Assembly: GCF_000695625.1 (NCBI RefSeq) | Contig: NZ_JMQI01000061.1 | Coordinates: 1 to 64,000 of the forward strand | From: Amycolatopsis rifamycinica | Lineage (GTDB): Bacteria; Actinomycetota; Actinomycetes; Mycobacteriales; Pseudonocardiaceae | Direction of reading: 5' to 3' | DNA: 64,000 bases | In this document: positions 61,858 to 64,000 of the stretch, piece after piece | Numbering within the stretch: position 1 is the first letter of the stretch | Layout: every line of letters starts with the position of its first letter | Made by a program: the position numbers and the translations under genes | Notes under the pieces: model-generated | What the model saw: the letters and a program-made list of their open reading frames with translations, nothing else | Databases searched by the model: none | What the model was told of the DNA's origin: nothing

Positions 61858-61890
61858 CGGGCCCCGCGACCGGGGTGGTCGCGGGGCCCG
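61858..61890 (-). terminator. Terminator of the aryl ligase operon
   Basis: The perfect 14-bp stem CGGGCCCCGCGACC/GGTCGCGGGGCCCG with a 5-nt loop starts 12 nt beyond the ligase stop on the minus strand, next to repeat array 3. Confidence 0.8.
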
Positions 61891-61901
61891 GGTGGGGCGG
61901 G

Positions 61902-63572
61902 TCAGGCGGCGCGGGGGAGGGGGTTCCGGTCCGCCAGGAGGGCTTTCAGGGCTTTTTTGTCGGCTTTGCCGACCGCCGTGTGGGGGAGGGCGGTCAGGAC
62001 CTCCAGGCGTTCCGGGATCTTGAACGCCGCCAGGCCGCGTTCGGTCAGCAGGCGCGAGATCTCCGCCAGTGACAGCGAACACCCGCCGTGGAAGCGGACG
62101 AACACGCAGACCCGCTCGCCGTACACCGGGTCCGGGGCCGGCACCGCGGCGACCTCCGCCACCTCCGGCAGCTCCTGGATCAGGGTCTCGACCTCGCCGG
62201 CGGAGATCTTCTCGCCGCCGCGGTTGATCAGGTCCTTGACCCGGCCGCAGACGACCGCGTGGCCCTCCGGGGTGAGGCGGACCAGGTCGCCCGTGCGGAA
62301 CCAGCCGTCTTCGGTGAACGACAGCCGGTTCTGGTCCGGGACGCCGTAGTAGCCGCGCGGGGTGCCCGGGCCGCGCGTCAGCAGCTCGCCGGTTCCGCCC
62401 GGCGGCACCGGCGTGCCGTCCTCGTCGACGATCAGGAGCTCGTCGAACGCGCTGACCGGCGGCCCCTGCGTGCCGAACGCCACCTCGTCGGACGCGTCCG
62501 GCGGGGTGTAGCAGACCAGGCCCTCGGCCATCCCGTAGACCTGCTGCAGGCGGCAGTCGAGGGTCCGCGCCATCCGCTCGGCGATGTCGGGCGCCAGCAT
62601 CGAGCCGCCGACGTGCAGGTACCGCAGGCTCGACAGGTCCGGCTTCAGCGTGGCCGCCGCGTCCATCCACTTCAGGACCACGGCCGGCACCGCCGACGTC
62701 GCCGTGACGCGCTCCGCCTCGATGGCCGCGAACACCGGCTCCGGCCGCGGCGACGCCGAGAGCACCACCCGGCCGCCCGCGTGCAGCGCGCCGAGCAGGC
62801 CGGGACTGGCGAGCGGGAAGTTGTGCCCGGCCGGCAACACCGCCAGGTACACGGTGTCTTCGCCGAACGCGCAAGCCCGCGCGCAGTGGACGATGTTGAA
62901 CAGGTAGTCGTCGTGCGTGCGGCTGATCACCTTCGGCACGCCCGTGGTGCCGCCGGAGAGCAGGAAGACGGCGATGTCCGACGGCGCCGGGCCGTGCTCG
63001 TCCAGCCACCGCCGCCGCTCTTCGACAGCACCGTCCGTGTCGCCGTCCGTGGCAAGCAGTGCCCGGACGTCGACGGCACCACCGGCCACGTCGTCGCCGA
63101 CCACCAGCACCTCGGCCGGCCCGGGCAGCGCCGCGGCCACCCGGAACGCCAGCTCCTGGTGGTCGAAGCCGCGCCACGTGCCGGGCACGACCAGGGCGCG
63201 CGCCCCCACGTGCCTGCCGATGGCGGTCAGCTCGTGGTCGCGGTGCGGCGGCAGCATCATCGTGGGGACGACGCCCAGCCGCAGCAGGGCCGCCGTCACG
63301 ACCACGAACTCCCAGGTGTTGGGCAGCTGCACCAGCACGGTGTCGCCGCGCTCGAGCCCGCGCCCGGCCAGGCCCACGGCCAGCGCGTCCGCGCGGACGG
63401 CGAGGTCGCGGTAGGTCAGCCGGGTCGTCCCGTCGACGACGGCGACCCGGTCACCCCGGGTCTCCGCCCACTCCCACAGGTAGGACCCCATCGTCCGGCC
63501 GGGCCAGACCCCGGCCGCCCGATAGGCGTGGGCCAGGTCCTCGGGCCAGGGCACGAACCCCTCGAAACTCAT
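61902..63572 (-). CDS. Aryl-acid AMP/CoA ligase (DhbE/NcsB2-like)
   Basis: The 556-residue adenylate-forming enzyme has the P-loop-like FLLSGGTTGVPKVISRTHDD, the aryl-specific core LPAGHNFPLASPG, VYGMAEGLVCYTPPDA and the C-terminal lysine motif (VGKADKKALKALL). The family includes 2,3-dihydroxybenzoate and salicylate ligases and the naphthoate-CoA ligase NcsB2. The ATG overlaps the stop of the upstream aromatic PKS. It therefore probably activates that PKS product for attachment to the enediyne. A siderophore role is the main alternative. Confidence 0.88.
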   Translation of the reverse strand: MSFEGFVPWPEDLAHAYRAAGVWPGRTMGSYLWEWAETRGDRVAVVDGTTRLTYRDLAVRADALAVGLAGRGLERGDTVLVQLPNTWEFVVVTAALLRLGVVPTMMLPPHRDHELTAIGRHVGARALVVPGTWRGFDHQELAFRVAAALPGPAEVLVVGDDVAGGAVDVRALLATDGDTDGAVEERRRWLDEHGPAPSDIAVFLLSGGTTGVPKVISRTHDDYLFNIVHCARACAFGEDTVYLAVLPAGHNFPLASPGLLGALHAGGRVVLSASPRPEPVFAAIEAERVTATSAVPAVVLKWMDAAATLKPDLSSLRYLHVGGSMLAPDIAERMARTLDCRLQQVYGMAEGLVCYTPPDASDEVAFGTQGPPVSAFDELLIVDEDGTPVPPGGTGELLTRGPGTPRGYYGVPDQNRLSFTEDGWFRTGDLVRLTPEGHAVVCGRVKDLINRGGEKISAGEVETLIQELPEVAEVAAVPAPDPVYGERVCVFVRFHGGCSLSLAEISRLLTERGLAAFKIPERLEVLTALPHTAVGKADKKALKALLADRNPLPRAA

Positions 63573-64000
63573 TCAGGCTCCCCAGTTTCCTCGGCCATCC
63601 GCTCGGTCAGCAGCGCGGCCACGGCCTCGATGGTCGGGCGGTCCCAGAACAAGGTCGCGGGCAGCGCGAACCGGAAGCGCCGCTCCAGCCCCCGCCGGAT
63701 CCGCACGGTCATCACCGAGTCGAGGCCCATCTCGATCAGCGGCCGCCGCGAGTCCACTTCGGACGGCGACAGCCCGGTCTCGGCCGCGACCTGCTTGCGG
63801 ATCTCCTCGGTGACCGCGGCCGTCAGCTCGCCGCCGGTGAGGCCGGCCCACGGGACGTCGACCAGATCGGCGGCCGAAGCCCCGGCCGCGGTTTCCTCGG
63901 GCAGTTCCGAAAGCAGCGCGAGCTTTCGCATCCCCGGCTCGGCGGGCAGCGTCCGCAGCATCACGGCGTACCCGAGGTCGTGGCGGGTCGCGAGGTCCCA
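63569..64000 (-). CDS. Iterative aromatic type I PKS (6-MSA/naphthoate synthase type), C-terminal part
   Basis: The 143 visible C-terminal residues belong to a larger gene that continues beyond the window. An acyl carrier protein with phosphopantetheine site Ser in LIEMGLDSVMTVRIRRGLER is preceded by a linker (LSELPEETAAGASAADLVDV) and followed by ALPATLFWDRPTIEAVAALL. This ACP style matches bacterial MSAS-type PKSs such as NcsB, MdpB and ChlB1. It is coupled to the aryl ligase by ATGA. The product (6-methylsalicylate or naphthoate type) cannot be decided from this end. Confidence 0.85.
   Translation of the reverse strand, partial: WDLATRHDLGYAVMLRTLPAEPGMRKLALLSELPEETAAGASAADLVDVPWAGLTGGELTAAVTEEIRKQVAAETGLSPSEVDSRRPLIEMGLDSVMTVRIRRGLERRFRFALPATLFWDRPTIEAVAALLTERMAEETGEPE

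Noticed and set aside
61902..64000. Siderophore (catecholate/salicylate) locus at the right edge
   Set aside because: Not excluded, but the ligase is coupled to an MSAS-type PKS rather than isochorismate genes or NRPSs, which fits an enediyne side chain better.

Overview
The window comes from a very GC-rich actinomycete chromosome. Mycothiol-type DinB/maleylpyruvate-isomerase proteins, SARP and DesK/NarL-type regulators, GTG starts and many translationally coupled operons point to the Pseudonocardiales. My best guess is an Amycolatopsis-like genus, which is an inference from gene content only.

Layout. 1-530: 3' end of a 23S rRNA gene, a 5S rRNA gene and the rrn terminator. 600-860: the first of three arrays of a 21-bp palindrome-containing repeat. 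862-9163: cobF, a CsoR-regulated copper operon (copZ-copA-csoR), a CPBP protease, a coiled-coil DivIVA-like protein, a mycothiol-enzyme-like protein, and a copC-copD fusion with a His-rich membrane protein. 9340-21114: an azole-forming RiPP (TOMM) locus with a fused leader-binding/YcaO cyclodehydratase, a SagB-type dehydrogenase, a candidate precursor peptide, an AraC regulator and an unusual mirrored set of two-component genes, one of which encodes two complete histidine kinases in a single chain. 21282-25815: a DUF899-like protein, a YrdC/YciO protein, a DinB-like protein, a YciI/ECF sigma factor pair and a second HxlR-SCP2 regulator.

25847 to the right edge: a nine-membered-type enediyne biosynthetic cluster, cut by the end of the window. 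It has SARP and AraC regulators, the warhead cassette (two DUF1702/UnbL-like proteins, UnbV, UnbU, the iterative enediyne polyketide synthase PksE and its hotdog thioesterase), tailoring oxidoreductases (P450, a DUF5987-like protein with a GMC oxidoreductase, flavin reductase, FAD enzyme, AhpD-like proteins), an acyl-CoA carboxylase beta/epsilon pair that could supply malonyl-CoA, an antiporter, a secreted neocarzinostatin-family apoprotein, an extra NAD-dependent DNA ligase, three SgcJ/EcaC NTF2-like proteins and a thiol peroxidase. After an IS3 element inserted in the third repeat array come an aryl-acid AMP ligase and the ACP end of an iterative aromatic PKS. These two resemble the NcsB2/NcsB pair that makes and activates the aromatic side chain of chromoprotein enediynes.

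How it fits together (inference). PksE and the thioesterase make the polyene precursor. The Unb proteins and oxidoreductases convert it to the enediyne core. The aromatic PKS and ligase supply an aryl decoration. The apoprotein and antiporter sequester or export the product, and the extra ligase, peroxidases and AhpD proteins may limit self-damage. Paralogous AraC and HxlR regulators in or beside both the RiPP and enediyne loci suggest shared ancestry or linked control.
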